Origin: Natronobeatus ordinarius | GTDB lineage: Archaea; Halobacteriota; Halobacteria; Halobacteriales; Natrialbaceae | Length of the DNA: 64,000 nucleotides | Direction of reading: 5' to 3' | Assembly: GCF_024362485.1 (NCBI RefSeq) | Contig: NZ_CP101456.1 | Span: 496,001 to 560,000, forward strand | Shown: one piece after another, positions 43,369-51,647 of the stretch | How the letters are laid out: each line of letters begins with the position of its first letter | How positions within the stretch are numbered: the stretch's first letter is position 1 | Translations under genes and position numbers: made by a program | Notes under the pieces: generated by a model | The model's database searches: none | What the model was told of the DNA's origin: nothing | What the model saw: the letters and a program-made list of their open reading frames with translations, nothing else

Positions 43369-44100
43369 ATGACCGATGAACTCGAGAGAGCCGTCGACGA
43401 GGCCGACGAGGCGGCGACCCGTCGAAACGAGGTCGCAGCTCGCGTTCGCGCACATGCGGGCCGCATCGCACGCGAACTCGCCGTGCTCGACGGCGGCGAG
43501 TACGGGAGCGAGACGTTCGAGACGGACGCCGGGACGTGGACGCTGAAGTTCGAAGCGGGCGACGTCGAGTACCTGCGGTACAAGCCGCGCTCGGGGTCGG
43601 AGACGTACGTCGTCTCCTCGAAGTCGCCGCCTGAGCCGGAGGCGCTCGCGACGGCGATGACCGACTACGGGGCGTTCGTCGACGCCTACGCGGACCACGT
43701 CGCGTCGCTCGAGGGCGTCCTCGACGACGTGCCGACGGAGTTTCCGGAACCCGCGTCGACGGCGTCGCTGGTCGCTGAGCGGGATCGGATCGCCGACCGC
43801 ATCCGCGACGTCGCCGACGCGATGGCCGGCGAACTCCACCGACACGACGGCGAGTACGGCACGTTCACCGCGCGCGTCTCGGGAACGCGCTGGGAGCTGA
43901 AGTGGGACGGCGACGCCGCCTCCTACCTGCGCGTCGGCGGGGAAGGCGGCACCTACCTCGTCTCACAGTACGGCCAGCCGTCGGCGCTCGACGTCCGCCG
44001 CTACGCCGAGGAGGTCGCCGGCTTCGTCGAGGCGTTCAACGACCACGTCGACGAGCTCGAGGCGGACGTATCACGGATCACGTTCGACTCGTCGACGTGA
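43369..44100 (+). CDS. Hypothetical protein with internal duplication
   Basis: 243 residues built of two similar halves. First half: RVRAHAGRIARELAVLDGGEYGSETFETDAGTWTLKFEAGDVEYLRYKPRSGSETYVVSSKSPPEPEALATAMTDYGAFVDAYADHVASLEG. Second half: RIRDVADAMAGELHRHDGEYGTFTARVSGTRWELKWDGDAASYLRVGGEGGTYLVSQYGQPSALDVRRYAEEVAGFVEAFNDHVDEL. The repeated unit has a helix, a beta sheet, then two helices, which recalls a profilin-like or PAS-like module. I recognise no named function. Alone in its strand context. Confidence 0.75.
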   Translation: MTDELERAVDEADEAATRRNEVAARVRAHAGRIARELAVLDGGEYGSETFETDAGTWTLKFEAGDVEYLRYKPRSGSETYVVSSKSPPEPEALATAMTDYGAFVDAYADHVASLEGVLDDVPTEFPEPASTASLVAERDRIADRIRDVADAMAGELHRHDGEYGTFTARVSGTRWELKWDGDAASYLRVGGEGGTYLVSQYGQPSALDVRRYAEEVAGFVEAFNDHVDELEADVSRITFDSST

Positions 44101-44231
44101 CCGTCACGTGTAGCCGGCCGTTTCCGACGTCATGGACACCCTACGCCGGGGTCGCTCGAGTAAACGACTCGACAATCAGGACTACTGACTAACGAGTTTT
44201 TCCGGTCAGCACCCCCCGTATCGGGTGCATC

Positions 44232-45329
44232 ATGAGCGTAACACGACGCACGACGCTGAGAGCCCTCGGGGCGGCTGGCGCAACCCTCGCCGCGAGCGGC
44301 ACCGTCCTCGCCGTTGGCGAACACGAAGACGACGAACGCGAGCCGGACGCCGAGGAAGAAGACGACGAGGTCGAACCAGTCGACCCGGCCGGTGCGGCCG
44401 TCCGCGTCGGACACTTCTCCCCCGACGCCCCGAACGTCGACGTCTACGTCGACGGTGAGCAGGTCCTCGCTGACCTCGCGTACGACGAGGTTTCCGACTA
44501 CCTCGAGATCGATCCCGGCACCTACACCGTCGAGGTGACGGCCGCCGGCGACCCCGAGACGGTCGCCTTCGAAGGCGACGTCGAACTCGGCCAGGCGTTC
44601 TACACGATCGCGGCCATCGGCGAACTCGAGGCCGGCACCTTCGAACCGCTGGTGCTCGTCGACGCGGGCGCCGCACTCGCCCGGCTCGTCCACGCCTCGC
44701 CCGACGCCCCGGCGGTCGACGTCTTCCCCGCCGGTGCCGAGGAATCCCTGTTTGCGAACGTTTCCTTCGGCGACGCCACCGACTACGTCCCACTGCCGGT
44801 CGGCGAGTACGAACTCGAGGTTCGCCCGGCAGCGGACGAACCGATGGCGAACGACGCCACCGACGACGCTGCCGATCACGACGAGAACGCCGCTGACGAC
44901 CACGACGATGTCGAGGAGAACGACGTCGACGACGATGCCGATCACGACGAGAACGACGTCGACGACGACCTCCCAGTCGACGAGATGGAGGAGGCCGTCT
45001 TCACGGTCAGCGTCGACCTCGCGCCCGCAACGGCCTACACCGGCTACGCGATCGGCTACCTGATGCCCGAGGGCGACCAGCCGGCGTTCGACGTGAACGT
45101 CACCGTCGACGGCCCGTTCGCCGACGAGGAGCCACCCGAGGTGATGCCGGACGAGCCGCCGGAAGAAGCGCCCGAGGAGGAGCCTGAGGACGAGCCCGAA
45201 GAGGACGTCCCGGAAGACGACCCCGACGACGATGCTGTCCCGGAGGACGAGCCCGAAGAGGACGTCCCGGAAGACGATCCTGACGAACCCGTCGAAAACG
45301 ATCACGACGACGAAGAGAACGACTACTGA
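44232..45329 (+). CDS. Tat-exported DUF4397 protein with acidic repeats
   Basis: 365 residues. Twin-arginine signal VTRRTTLRALGAAGATLAASGTVLA without lipobox. Two DUF4397-like modules: AAVRVGHFSPDAPNVDVYVDGEQVL and ALARLVHASPDAPAVDVFPAGAEES, each with the HxSPDAP.VDV signature. An Asp/His-rich insertion (DDAADHDENAADDHDDVEEN) sits in the second module and the tail is nearly all Asp, Glu and Pro with repeats of EPEEDVPEDDP. Probably a cell-surface or secreted protein; the His/Asp stretches may bind metal ions. Confidence 0.88.
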   Translation: MSVTRRTTLRALGAAGATLAASGTVLAVGEHEDDEREPDAEEEDDEVEPVDPAGAAVRVGHFSPDAPNVDVYVDGEQVLADLAYDEVSDYLEIDPGTYTVEVTAAGDPETVAFEGDVELGQAFYTIAAIGELEAGTFEPLVLVDAGAALARLVHASPDAPAVDVFPAGAEESLFANVSFGDATDYVPLPVGEYELEVRPAADEPMANDATDDAADHDENAADDHDDVEENDVDDDADHDENDVDDDLPVDEMEEAVFTVSVDLAPATAYTGYAIGYLMPEGDQPAFDVNVTVDGPFADEEPPEVMPDEPPEEAPEEEPEDEPEEDVPEDDPDDDAVPEDEPEEDVPEDDPDEPVENDHDDEENDY

Positions 45330-45433
45330 TCGTCTGGGGCGTCGACCGGTCGGCGCGTTCACCGACGTCCTCCATCACCGTGGTGGGTTTTCATACTACT
45401 GGACAACAGTCAGTAACCACTCGATCGCGCTGT

Positions 45434-45464
45434 GACCGGCCGTCGGACTCGCTGACGGCCGGTC
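45434..45464. terminator. GC-rich hairpin between convergent genes
   Basis: GACCGGCCGTC (45434-45444) pairs perfectly with GACGGCCGGTC (45454-45464) around a 9-base loop, between the ends of the DUF4397 gene and the zinc-ribbon gene. It fits a bidirectional terminator. It is also part of dispersed repeat copy B. Confidence 0.5.
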
Positions 45465-45506
45465 GCGTGCGATCGATGTGTGAACCGTTTTTGTCCGGCA
45501 GTATCA
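45440..45506 (+). repeat. 67-bp dispersed repeat, copy B
   Basis: Matches the complement of 40749-40810. Differences are a few substitutions and five T/G-rich bases inserted here (TTTTTG in place of G). Each copy sits just downstream of a surface-protein gene. Confidence 0.75.
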
Positions 45507-45523
45507 GCTGCCGCCGTCGACCG

Positions 45524-45754
45524 TCACAGCGGCCGGCTGTGTCCACAGGCCGGACACTCGAGCACCCCATCCCGGACGAGTAACAGACTCCGCTGACAGC
45601 TCGCACAGGGGCCGGCGACCGAGACGCCCGTCGCGTCGCGCGTGACTGCCGCCAGCGTCCGCTCGACCTGCTCGAGGCGACGCCCGAGCGCGTCGACTCG
45701 CTCAGCCAGTTCCGCGTTCGATTCGAGCCGTGGTGGCATGCGACGTTGGGTCAT
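45524..45754 (-). CDS. Small coiled-coil/zinc-ribbon protein
   Basis: 76 residues from MTQRRM (71 from the second ATG at 45739). An N-terminal heptad helix (ELAERVDALGRRLEQVERTLAAVTRD) is followed by a zinc ribbon, CASCQRSLLLVRDGVLECPACGHSRPL. A weak TATA-like element near 45783 favours the longer start. Function unknown; similar small zinc-ribbon proteins are common in haloarchaea. Converges with the DUF4397 gene. Confidence 0.72.
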   Translation of the reverse strand: MTQRRMPPRLESNAELAERVDALGRRLEQVERTLAAVTRDATGVSVAGPCASCQRSLLLVRDGVLECPACGHSRPL

Positions 45755-45910
45755 CCACTTCTGTAGATCACCGACGGACAAAAGTCTCCCTAGTGGCCTC
45801 TCGCGGCTACATTCGGGAGTTCCTGATGGTTTCGTCTCTCGGGCAGTCGGCACTCGAGCGACCCGGTCGACACCTGTTCGCCCGACCACTTCCGGTCCGG
45901 TTTGCGACCC

Positions 45911-45918
45911 TTTATACC
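45911..45918 (+). promoter_or_regulatory. TATA box of mcm
   Basis: TTTATACC, about 28 bp before ATG 45943, preceded by a C-rich BRE-like run. It predicts a very short leader. Confidence 0.65.
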
Positions 45919-45942
45919 GTATGGCGGACCTAGCCACCTGCA

Positions 45943-48900
45943 ATGGCGCAAGCGGGAAACTCCGAACTCGTCGACGCGTTCGAGCAGTTCTTCCGGAACT
46001 ACTACGACAACGAGGTCAAACAGCTTGCGCAACGGTACCCCAACGAACAGCGCTCGCTCTCCGTCGACTGGAACGACCTCTACCGGTTCGACCCCGATCT
46101 GGCTGACGACTACCTCAACCAGCCCGAACAGCTCCAGCGCTACGCCGAGGAGGCCCTCCGACTGTACGACCTCCCGATCGACGTGAGCCTCGGCCAGGCA
46201 CACGTCCGGATCCGGAATCTCCCCGACTCCGAGTCGCCCGAGATCCGTGAGATCCGCGCCCGCCACATGAACAGACTCGTGCAGGTGCGCGGGATTATTC
46301 GCAAGGCCACGGACGTCCGCCCGAAGATCGAGGAGGCCGCCTTCGAGTGCCAGCTCTGTGGCACCTTAAATCGCGTCCCCCAATCGACCGGCGACTTCCA
46401 GGAACCCCACGAGTGCCAGGGCTGTGAACGACAGGGACCCTTCCGGGTAAACTTCGACCAGTCCGAGTTCGTCGACGCCCAGAAACTCCGCATCCAGGAG
46501 AGCCCCGAAGGGCTCAGAGGGGGGGAGACTCCTCAGGCGATCGACGTCCACGTCGAAGACGACATCACCGGCGAAGTGACCCCTGGCGACCACGTCTCCG
46601 CTGTGGGCGTCCTCCGCCTCGAGCAACAGGGCAACCAGCAGGAGAAGTCGCCCATCTTCGACTTCTACATGGAGGGCATCTCCGTCGACGTCGACGAAGA
46701 GCAGTTCGAGGACATGGACATCACCGAGGAGGACAAACAGGAGATCGTCCGCCTCTCGGGTGAGGACGACATCTACGAGAAGATGATCGGCTCCATCGCG
46801 CCGGCGATCTTCGGCTACGACGACGAGAAACTCGCGATGATCCTCCAGCTCTTTTCCGGCGTGACGAAGCAACTGCCCGACGGCTCGAGGATCCGGGGTG
46901 ACCTGCACATGTTACTGATTGGTGATCCTGGTACTGGTAAATGTGTCTCGGGTGATACATGTGTGACACTGGCCGACGACCGCGAGGTGCCCATCCGAAC
47001 TCTCGTGGAATCGAACCTCGAGGATCCCAAACCGATCGATGACGGCTGGTGGGACGAGATCGATCTCGAGGTTCCATCGGTACAGGACGACGGATCGATC
47101 GCCCCACAGCGTGCCACGAAGGTCTGGAAGCGCGAGGCTCCGGATCGGATGTACCGGATTCGAACCTCGAGTGGACGAGAACTCGAGGTGACGCCGTCCC
47201 ATCCCCTGTTCGTCTTTGATCCGACTGATGGATACGAAGCGATCCGTGCCGACGAACTGTCCGTCGGGGATGGTGTCGCGGCAGAGCCCAAAGGGGGAGT
47301 CTCCGGAGAGGTTGCGGATGACGTGATTGCCGACGGTGGTGTACACCGTCGTCGGGCAACGACCGACTCGATCGTCTCGATCGAGACGAGTGAACCCGAT
47401 TACGAGTGGGTGTACGACCTCGAGGTCGAAGGCACGCACAATTACGTCTCGAACGGGATCGTCTCGCACAACTCCCAGATGCTCGGGTATATCCAAAACA
47501 TCGCCCCCCGCTCCGTCTACACGTCTGGCAAAGGTAGCAGCTCAGCTGGGCTTACCGCCGCTGCGGTACGCGACGACTTCGGCGACGGCCAGCAGTGGAC
47601 GCTCGAGGCCGGCGCACTCGTGCTCGCCGACCAGGGGATCGCGGCGGTCGACGAGCTCGACAAGATGCGGTGTGTGACGGGCGAGACACTCGTCGAGCTG
47701 GCCGACGGATCGACCGTTCCGATTCGGGACGTGGCGCGATCCCACGAGCTGGAAGGGACGATCGAACACCTCGAGAACGGTCGGACAATTCGCGACGTGG
47801 ACATCTCCGTTCGGACGATGACCGAAGACGGCGCGATCATCGAACGTCCGGTGACGGCCGTCCATCAGTACGACGCTCCGGCGGAACTGATCGAAGTCGT
47901 CACCGAAGACGGGAATCGGCTTCGATCGACGTCCGACCACCCGTTCTTCGTCTACGAGAACGGCCACGTCGTCGAACGAGCCGCGGAGCACCTCGAGCCT
48001 GGAGACGACACGCTCGCGCCACGCAGTGAGTCCATCGCTGCGACGGACGGCGGTGCCGTACTCGCCGATTCGTCGGTCGACTCGAGTCTCCGTGACGTCG
48101 AGCCACGAGAGATCGTCGAGGTCCGACGAATCGACGGCGGCGACCGGGAGTCCGTCTACGACCTCACCGTTTCCGGAACCCACAACTTCCTCGCAAACGG
48201 CATGGTCGTCCACAACTCCGAAGACCGCTCGGCTATGCACGAGGCCTTAGAGCAACAGAAGATCTCGGTGTCGAAAGCCGGCATCAACGCGACGCTCAAG
48301 TCCCGCTGCTCGCTGCTCGGCGCGGCGAACCCCAAGTACGGCCGGTTCGACCAGTACGAGCCGATCGGCGAGCAGATCGACTTAGAGCCGGCGCTCATCT
48401 CGCGGTTCGACCTCATCTTCACGGTCACCGACCAGCCCGACGAGGAGAAAGACCGCGACCTCGCAGAGCACATCATCAACACGAACTACGCGGGCGAGCT
48501 GACGACCCAGCAACGGGAGATGACCTCCCTCGAGGTCAGCACCGAGGAGATCGAGGCGATGACCGCGAAGGTCGACCCGGTGATCGACGCCGAGCTGTTG
48601 CGCAAGTACATCGCCTACGCCAAGCAGAACTGCCACCCGCGGATGACCGAGGCGGCCCGGGAGGCGATCCGGGACTTCTACGTCGATCTGCGTTCGAAGG
48701 GGACCGACGAGGACGCGCCGGTGCCCGTGACGGCGCGAAAGCTCGAGGGACTGGTTCGGCTCTCGGAGGCCAGCGCGCGGGTGCGCCTGTCGGATACGGT
48801 CGAACTCGAGGACGCCCAGCGAGTGATCGAGATCGTGCGCTCGTGTCTGCAGGACATCGGGGTCGATCCCGAGACGGGCGAGTTCGACGCGGACATCGTC

Positions 48901-49122
48901 GAGGCGGGCACCTCGAAGTCCCAGCGCGACCGGATCAAGAACATCAAGGGACTGATCGCCGACGTCGAGGAGGAGTACGACGACGGGGCGCCGATCGACG
49001 TGGTGCTCGAGCGGGCAGGGGAGATCGGCATGGACGAGTCGAAAGCCGAGCACGAGATCGAGAAGCTCAAACAGAAAGGCGAGGTGTACGAGCCGAGCAC
49101 CGATCACCTGCGGACGACCTGA
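45943..49122 (+). CDS. mcm: Replicative MCM helicase with two mini-inteins
   Basis: The full frame has 1059 residues; removing the inteins (residues 334-510 and 577-758) leaves 700, normal for haloarchaeal MCM. The N-terminal domain has a zinc ribbon (FECQLCGT...ECQGCERQ). The AAA+ part has Walker A GDPGTGK-S, split by intein 1, Walker B LVLADQGIAAVDELDKM, split just after by intein 2 (before SEDRSAMHEALEQQ), sensor 1 LLGAANPKYG and arginine finger SRFDLIF. The winged helix is at the C-terminus. It is the 3'-5' hexameric helicase of the replication fork. Both inteins must be spliced out for the ATP site to form. Confidence 0.97.
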   Translation: MAQAGNSELVDAFEQFFRNYYDNEVKQLAQRYPNEQRSLSVDWNDLYRFDPDLADDYLNQPEQLQRYAEEALRLYDLPIDVSLGQAHVRIRNLPDSESPEIREIRARHMNRLVQVRGIIRKATDVRPKIEEAAFECQLCGTLNRVPQSTGDFQEPHECQGCERQGPFRVNFDQSEFVDAQKLRIQESPEGLRGGETPQAIDVHVEDDITGEVTPGDHVSAVGVLRLEQQGNQQEKSPIFDFYMEGISVDVDEEQFEDMDITEEDKQEIVRLSGEDDIYEKMIGSIAPAIFGYDDEKLAMILQLFSGVTKQLPDGSRIRGDLHMLLIGDPGTGKCVSGDTCVTLADDREVPIRTLVESNLEDPKPIDDGWWDEIDLEVPSVQDDGSIAPQRATKVWKREAPDRMYRIRTSSGRELEVTPSHPLFVFDPTDGYEAIRADELSVGDGVAAEPKGGVSGEVADDVIADGGVHRRRATTDSIVSIETSEPDYEWVYDLEVEGTHNYVSNGIVSHNSQMLGYIQNIAPRSVYTSGKGSSSAGLTAAAVRDDFGDGQQWTLEAGALVLADQGIAAVDELDKMRCVTGETLVELADGSTVPIRDVARSHELEGTIEHLENGRTIRDVDISVRTMTEDGAIIERPVTAVHQYDAPAELIEVVTEDGNRLRSTSDHPFFVYENGHVVERAAEHLEPGDDTLAPRSESIAATDGGAVLADSSVDSSLRDVEPREIVEVRRIDGGDRESVYDLTVSGTHNFLANGMVVHNSEDRSAMHEALEQQKISVSKAGINATLKSRCSLLGAANPKYGRFDQYEPIGEQIDLEPALISRFDLIFTVTDQPDEEKDRDLAEHIINTNYAGELTTQQREMTSLEVSTEEIEAMTAKVDPVIDAELLRKYIAYAKQNCHPRMTEAAREAIRDFYVDLRSKGTDEDAPVPVTARKLEGLVRLSEASARVRLSDTVELEDAQRVIEIVRSCLQDIGVDPETGEFDADIVEAGTSKSQRDRIKNIKGLIADVEEEYDDGAPIDVVLERAGEIGMDESKAEHEIEKLKQKGEVYEPSTDHLRTT
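46942..47472 (+). mobile_element. MCM intein 1 (mini-intein at Walker A)
   Basis: 177 residues, Cys334 to Asn510 of the frame. Block A CVSGDTCVTLADD begins with the nucleophile Cys. Block B is ELEVTPSHPLFVF with the T-x-x-H splicing residues. Block F/G is VYDLEVEGTHNYVSNGIVSHN with penultimate His, terminal Asn and Ser as the +1 residue. No LAGLIDADG endonuclease domain fits in this length, so it cannot home by itself. The flanking extein codons are unusually A/T-ending. Confidence 0.95.
47671..48216 (+). mobile_element. MCM intein 2 (mini-intein after Walker B)
   Basis: 182 residues, Cys577 to Asn758. Block A CVTGETLVELADGS, block B RLRSTSDHPFFVYENG, and block F/G VYDLTVSGTHNFLANGMVVHN, again with Ser at +1. 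No homing endonuclease. Middle part is acidic (DGGAVLADSSVDSSLRDVEPREIVEV). Sequence differs from intein 1 outside the splicing motifs, so the two are old and separate, not a recent duplication. Confidence 0.95.
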
Positions 49123-49342
49123 TAGGGTGGGTGTAACTGTGTACCGATGATCGTCCCACCGGGACGGCGAGAATCGGTACGAGCCGCCACCCAGCGGGCT
49201 GAGAGGCGACGACCGGCGTCGTATCGACTCGCTGGCGAGCGTCGGTTCCCGGGTTCTCAGGTCGTATCCGTTTCGACGACCACCATCGCTCCCAACTGGA
49301 GCGGCGTACACACTCCTCGCAGGTGCACTGGTGACCAGTTGC
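49123..49342. other. Intergenic stretch before palindromic repeat copy 3
   Basis: About 220 bp after the mcm stop, with no credible gene or hairpin beyond the palindrome that follows. Confidence 0.5.
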
Positions 49343-49464
49343 TATCGTATTCGTTGAAACGAGTTACACCCGGTCACAGCCGAGCGGTCTACCTCGGCTT
49401 CGTCGACGAGGCAGACCGCCGATGGTCGTGACCGGGTGTGCAATGACTTTCAACGGTTACTATA
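49343..49464 (+). repeat. 122-bp palindromic dispersed repeat, copy 3
   Basis: Same orientation as copy 1: begins TATCGTATTCGTTGAAACG and ends TTTCAACGGTTACTATA. The central stem is GGTCTACCTCG with CGAGGCAGACC; compared with copy 2 it has one paired change and one mismatch. The right end lies about 45 bp before the TATA box of the next gene. Confidence 0.88.
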
Positions 49465-49509
49465 TCTTGTGGCGAACCACACTGCCAAATTTGACAGTAT
49501 GCCAAGGAA

Positions 49510-49518
49510 TTTTATAAT
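49510..49518 (+). promoter_or_regulatory. TATA box of the 132-residue gene
   Basis: TTTATAATG in an AT-rich stretch, about 27 bp before ATG 49541. It makes that ATG the best start and suggests a leaderless transcript. Confidence 0.6.
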
Positions 49519-49540
49519 GTGGAGATTACTTATGGTTGAA

Positions 49541-49939
49541 ATGAACGGGAATTTAGGGGGCGCGATGCTCGTCGTCGCCGATTCGCCGAACGCGCGACGG
49601 ACGCTCTGGAATACCTGTAACGCGTACGAAACAGCCGTCGTGAGACGGTTCGGTCGCGCGGTGCTGTTCGAGGGGACCGAGTTCGGCGCGTTTCTTGCGC
49701 TCCGATTGCAGGTGAAACACGGCGATTCGGTCACCGTCGTGCGGACGGTGCCAGTCGACAGCCAGCGTGAGGCGTTCCGACGCGCACGAGAGGCGGCGGT
49801 GGCGTTCGAACGCCGAGAGCACAAGAGTACGCCGTATCCGAAGTTCGCGTCGGGCACCGACCATCCGATGCCAGAGGAGATGCGCAGCTGCGAGCTGCCG
49901 ACTCCCGCTGACAACGCCGAGGCAGCCGAGACGAGCTGA
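49541..49939 (+). CDS. Haloarchaeal hypothetical protein
   Basis: 132 residues from MNGNLGGAMLVV; ATG 49532 is in frame and close. The protein is soluble, with NARRTLWNTCNAYETAVVRRFGRAVLFEGTEFGAFLALRLQVKHGDSVTVVRTVPVDSQREAFRRAREAAVAFERR as the ordered core; the tail is acidic. Earlier in-frame starts reach back into the palindromic repeat and are rejected. I do not recognise the family. It stands alone between mcm and tspO. Confidence 0.65.
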   Translation: MNGNLGGAMLVVADSPNARRTLWNTCNAYETAVVRRFGRAVLFEGTEFGAFLALRLQVKHGDSVTVVRTVPVDSQREAFRRAREAAVAFERREHKSTPYPKFASGTDHPMPEEMRSCELPTPADNAEAAETS

Positions 49940-50063
49940 TCGAGGTACTATCGGTGATTGTCAGCCTCGAGGACGTCGCTGCTCGAGGCAACTACCGATA
50001 CCCGGTCGAGCCGTTCCCGCTGATCGATTTCTTCGGTCCGAAAACTGTCGAGACAGGGTGACG

Positions 50064-50564
50064 TCAGGCGTTCAGCCGCCAGAGTTCGGCGTTGAGCACG
50101 GCGGCGAACGTCACCCACGCCAGGTAGGGGACGAGCAACGCCGCGGCCCGACGATCGACCCGGTCGAACGCGACGATCGTGGCGACGACGAGCATCCATA
50201 GGACCACGATGACGAGGAGGGCGAGGAGCAGTTCCTCGAGCGTGAAAAACGCGGGCGTCCAGGCGACGTTGAACGCCATCTGGAGGACGAACAGCCCGAG
50301 TGCGAGCCGCCGGCCGGCCGCGTCGCTGCGCCAGACGAGCCACAACGCGACGCCCATCAGGGTAAAGAGGAGCGTCCAGACGACCGGAAAGGCGATCTCG
50401 GGCGGGTAGAAGGTGGGCTTCTCGAGGGCGCGAAACCACGGGCTGTCGGGACTCGAGAGGATGCCGGGAACGCTGCCGACGACGTTGATCAGGAGGACGA
50501 AACCGATCGCTCGCAGGAGCTCGTCGCGCTCGAGGGAGCTGCCACTCGCCGTGTCCGTCGCCAT
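50064..50564 (-). CDS. tspO: TspO/MBR family membrane protein
   Basis: 166 residues, five helices at about 17-36, 55-75, 85-105, 108-130 and 140-160. Typical TspO features: FYPPEIAFPVVWTLLFTLMGVALWLVWR, LGLFVLQMAFNVAWTPAFF and the last-helix PYLAWVTFAAVLNAELWRLN. The family binds tetrapyrroles and cholesterol-like ligands; in haloarchaea it may take part in carotenoid or porphyrin handling. It begins 45 bp after the HTH gene, on the same strand. Confidence 0.93.
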   Translation of the reverse strand: MATDTASGSSLERDELLRAIGFVLLINVVGSVPGILSSPDSPWFRALEKPTFYPPEIAFPVVWTLLFTLMGVALWLVWRSDAAGRRLALGLFVLQMAFNVAWTPAFFTLEELLLALLVIVVLWMLVVATIVAFDRVDRRAAALLVPYLAWVTFAAVLNAELWRLNA

Positions 50565-50609
50565 GTCCCCACTACGGGTCGAACGCGGATAACGTGTTCC
50601 TCGAGGTCG

Positions 50610-50909
50610 TCATCCGTCGTCGTCCGCCGACAGCCCCTCGATGAGCGACTCGAGGGCCGCGACGTGCTCTTCGAACAGCTCGCGACCCTCGTCGGTCAGC
50701 TCGTAGGTCGTCTGGGGCTTGCGGTCGACGAACTGCTTTTCCACGTGGACGGCCCCGGCGTCTTCCATCCGGCCGAGGTGACTCGAGAGGTTCCCCTCGG
50801 TGACCTCGAGTGCCTCGACGAGTTCTGGGAACGCCGTCTCGCCGTGGCGATAGAGGTACGCGAAGATCTGTAACCGGGTCGGCTGGTGTACGAGTTTGTC
50901 GAGGTCCAT
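50610..50909 (-). CDS. ArsR-like winged-helix regulator of ABC system 2
   Basis: 99 residues from MDLDKLVHQPTRLQIFAYLYRHG. The helix-turn-helix is FPELVEALEVTEGNLSSHLGRMEDAGAVHVEK and the wing is VDRKPQTTYELTDEGRELFEEHV, close to the 'transcriptional regulator TrmB/ArsR, DUF4423-like' group that represses neighbouring ABC genes. It is 2 bp after the membrane-protein gene, so the two are coexpressed. A palindrome at 53453-53467 upstream of the permease gene could be its site. Confidence 0.88.
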   Translation of the reverse strand: MDLDKLVHQPTRLQIFAYLYRHGETAFPELVEALEVTEGNLSSHLGRMEDAGAVHVEKQFVDRKPQTTYELTDEGRELFEEHVAALESLIEGLSADDDG

Positions 50910-50911
50910 CG

Positions 50912-51544
50912 TCAGCTGTCTCGAGCCAGCGAAAGGTACGCGAGGACGCCGTAGACGGCGTAGCAGACGCCGAAGACCGCGTATCCCCACTCCTGGAGGA
51001 AGGGGATCCGTACCATCGCAACTGCGAACACCAGAATCCAGGCACCGCCGATATAAAAGGCGTACCTGTCGCGGTCGCGGACGTAGTAGGCGGCGAGGGT
51101 CGCTCCCGTCACGACGTAACTCGCCCCGACGGCGCCGACGACGAGCGCGAAGATCGTGGCGCTCTCGACGAGTGCCGTGGCGTCCTCGAGGAACGGGCTC
51201 ACGACGAACAGGACCGCGAGCAGGTAGCCGACGATCGCCAGGAGCTGAACCCTCGTGCCCGGTTTCGGTGGGCCACGTTCCGGTTCGTCGTACTCGTCGC
51301 CGACGTACCACGCGTAGAGAGCACCGGCGCCCATGAACCCTCCCCAGGCGGCGGCGTGGCCCCAGCCGGGAAGTTCGTATGTGACGACGGCCTGTGAGCC
51401 GAAGGCGGCGAGCATCGTCAGCGGCGCGTAGACGAGCCACAGCTGGAACTGCGAGGGATAGCGCTCGTGGAGCCCCATCGCGTCTTTGATCCCCTCGAGG
51501 TCGGCCCGGAGCGCGTCGACGTCGACCTCGCCGTCGTCGGTCAT
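50912..51544 (-). CDS. Six-helix membrane protein next to ABC system 2
   Basis: 210 residues. A charged N-terminal 35 residues (DVDALRADLEGIKDAMGLHERYPSQFQ) precede six hydrophobic segments: LWLVYAPLTMLAAFGSQAVV, AAAWGGFMGAGALYAWYV, LLAIVGYLLAVLFVV, ATIFALVVGAVGASYVVTGATLAAYYV, YIGGAWILVFAVAMV and VFGVCYAVYGVLAYLSLA. Haloarchaea often place such a protein between an ABC pair and its ArsR-type regulator. Function unknown. Confidence 0.8.
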   Translation of the reverse strand: MTDDGEVDVDALRADLEGIKDAMGLHERYPSQFQLWLVYAPLTMLAAFGSQAVVTYELPGWGHAAAWGGFMGAGALYAWYVGDEYDEPERGPPKPGTRVQLLAIVGYLLAVLFVVSPFLEDATALVESATIFALVVGAVGASYVVTGATLAAYYVRDRDRYAFYIGGAWILVFAVAMVRIPFLQEWGYAVFGVCYAVYGVLAYLSLARDS

Positions 51545-51647
51545 CTCCTCACCTCAGAACGGATCGTTCCGGCCTCGGAGGGGATGAGACGTGGCGGCTC
51601 CGTTTTGTTGGCAGTTCGTGGGTTTGTCGGTCCGTAGTGTCGATCGG

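Noticed and set aside
46942-48216. Homing endonuclease domains in the MCM inteins
   Set aside because: Each intein is about 180 residues, only enough for the splicing domain, and no LAGLIDADG or HNH motif was seen.
49436-49540. Longer N-terminus for the 132-residue protein reaching into the palindromic repeat
   Set aside because: The TATA box at 49510-49518 lies inside that extension, so transcription should begin after it.
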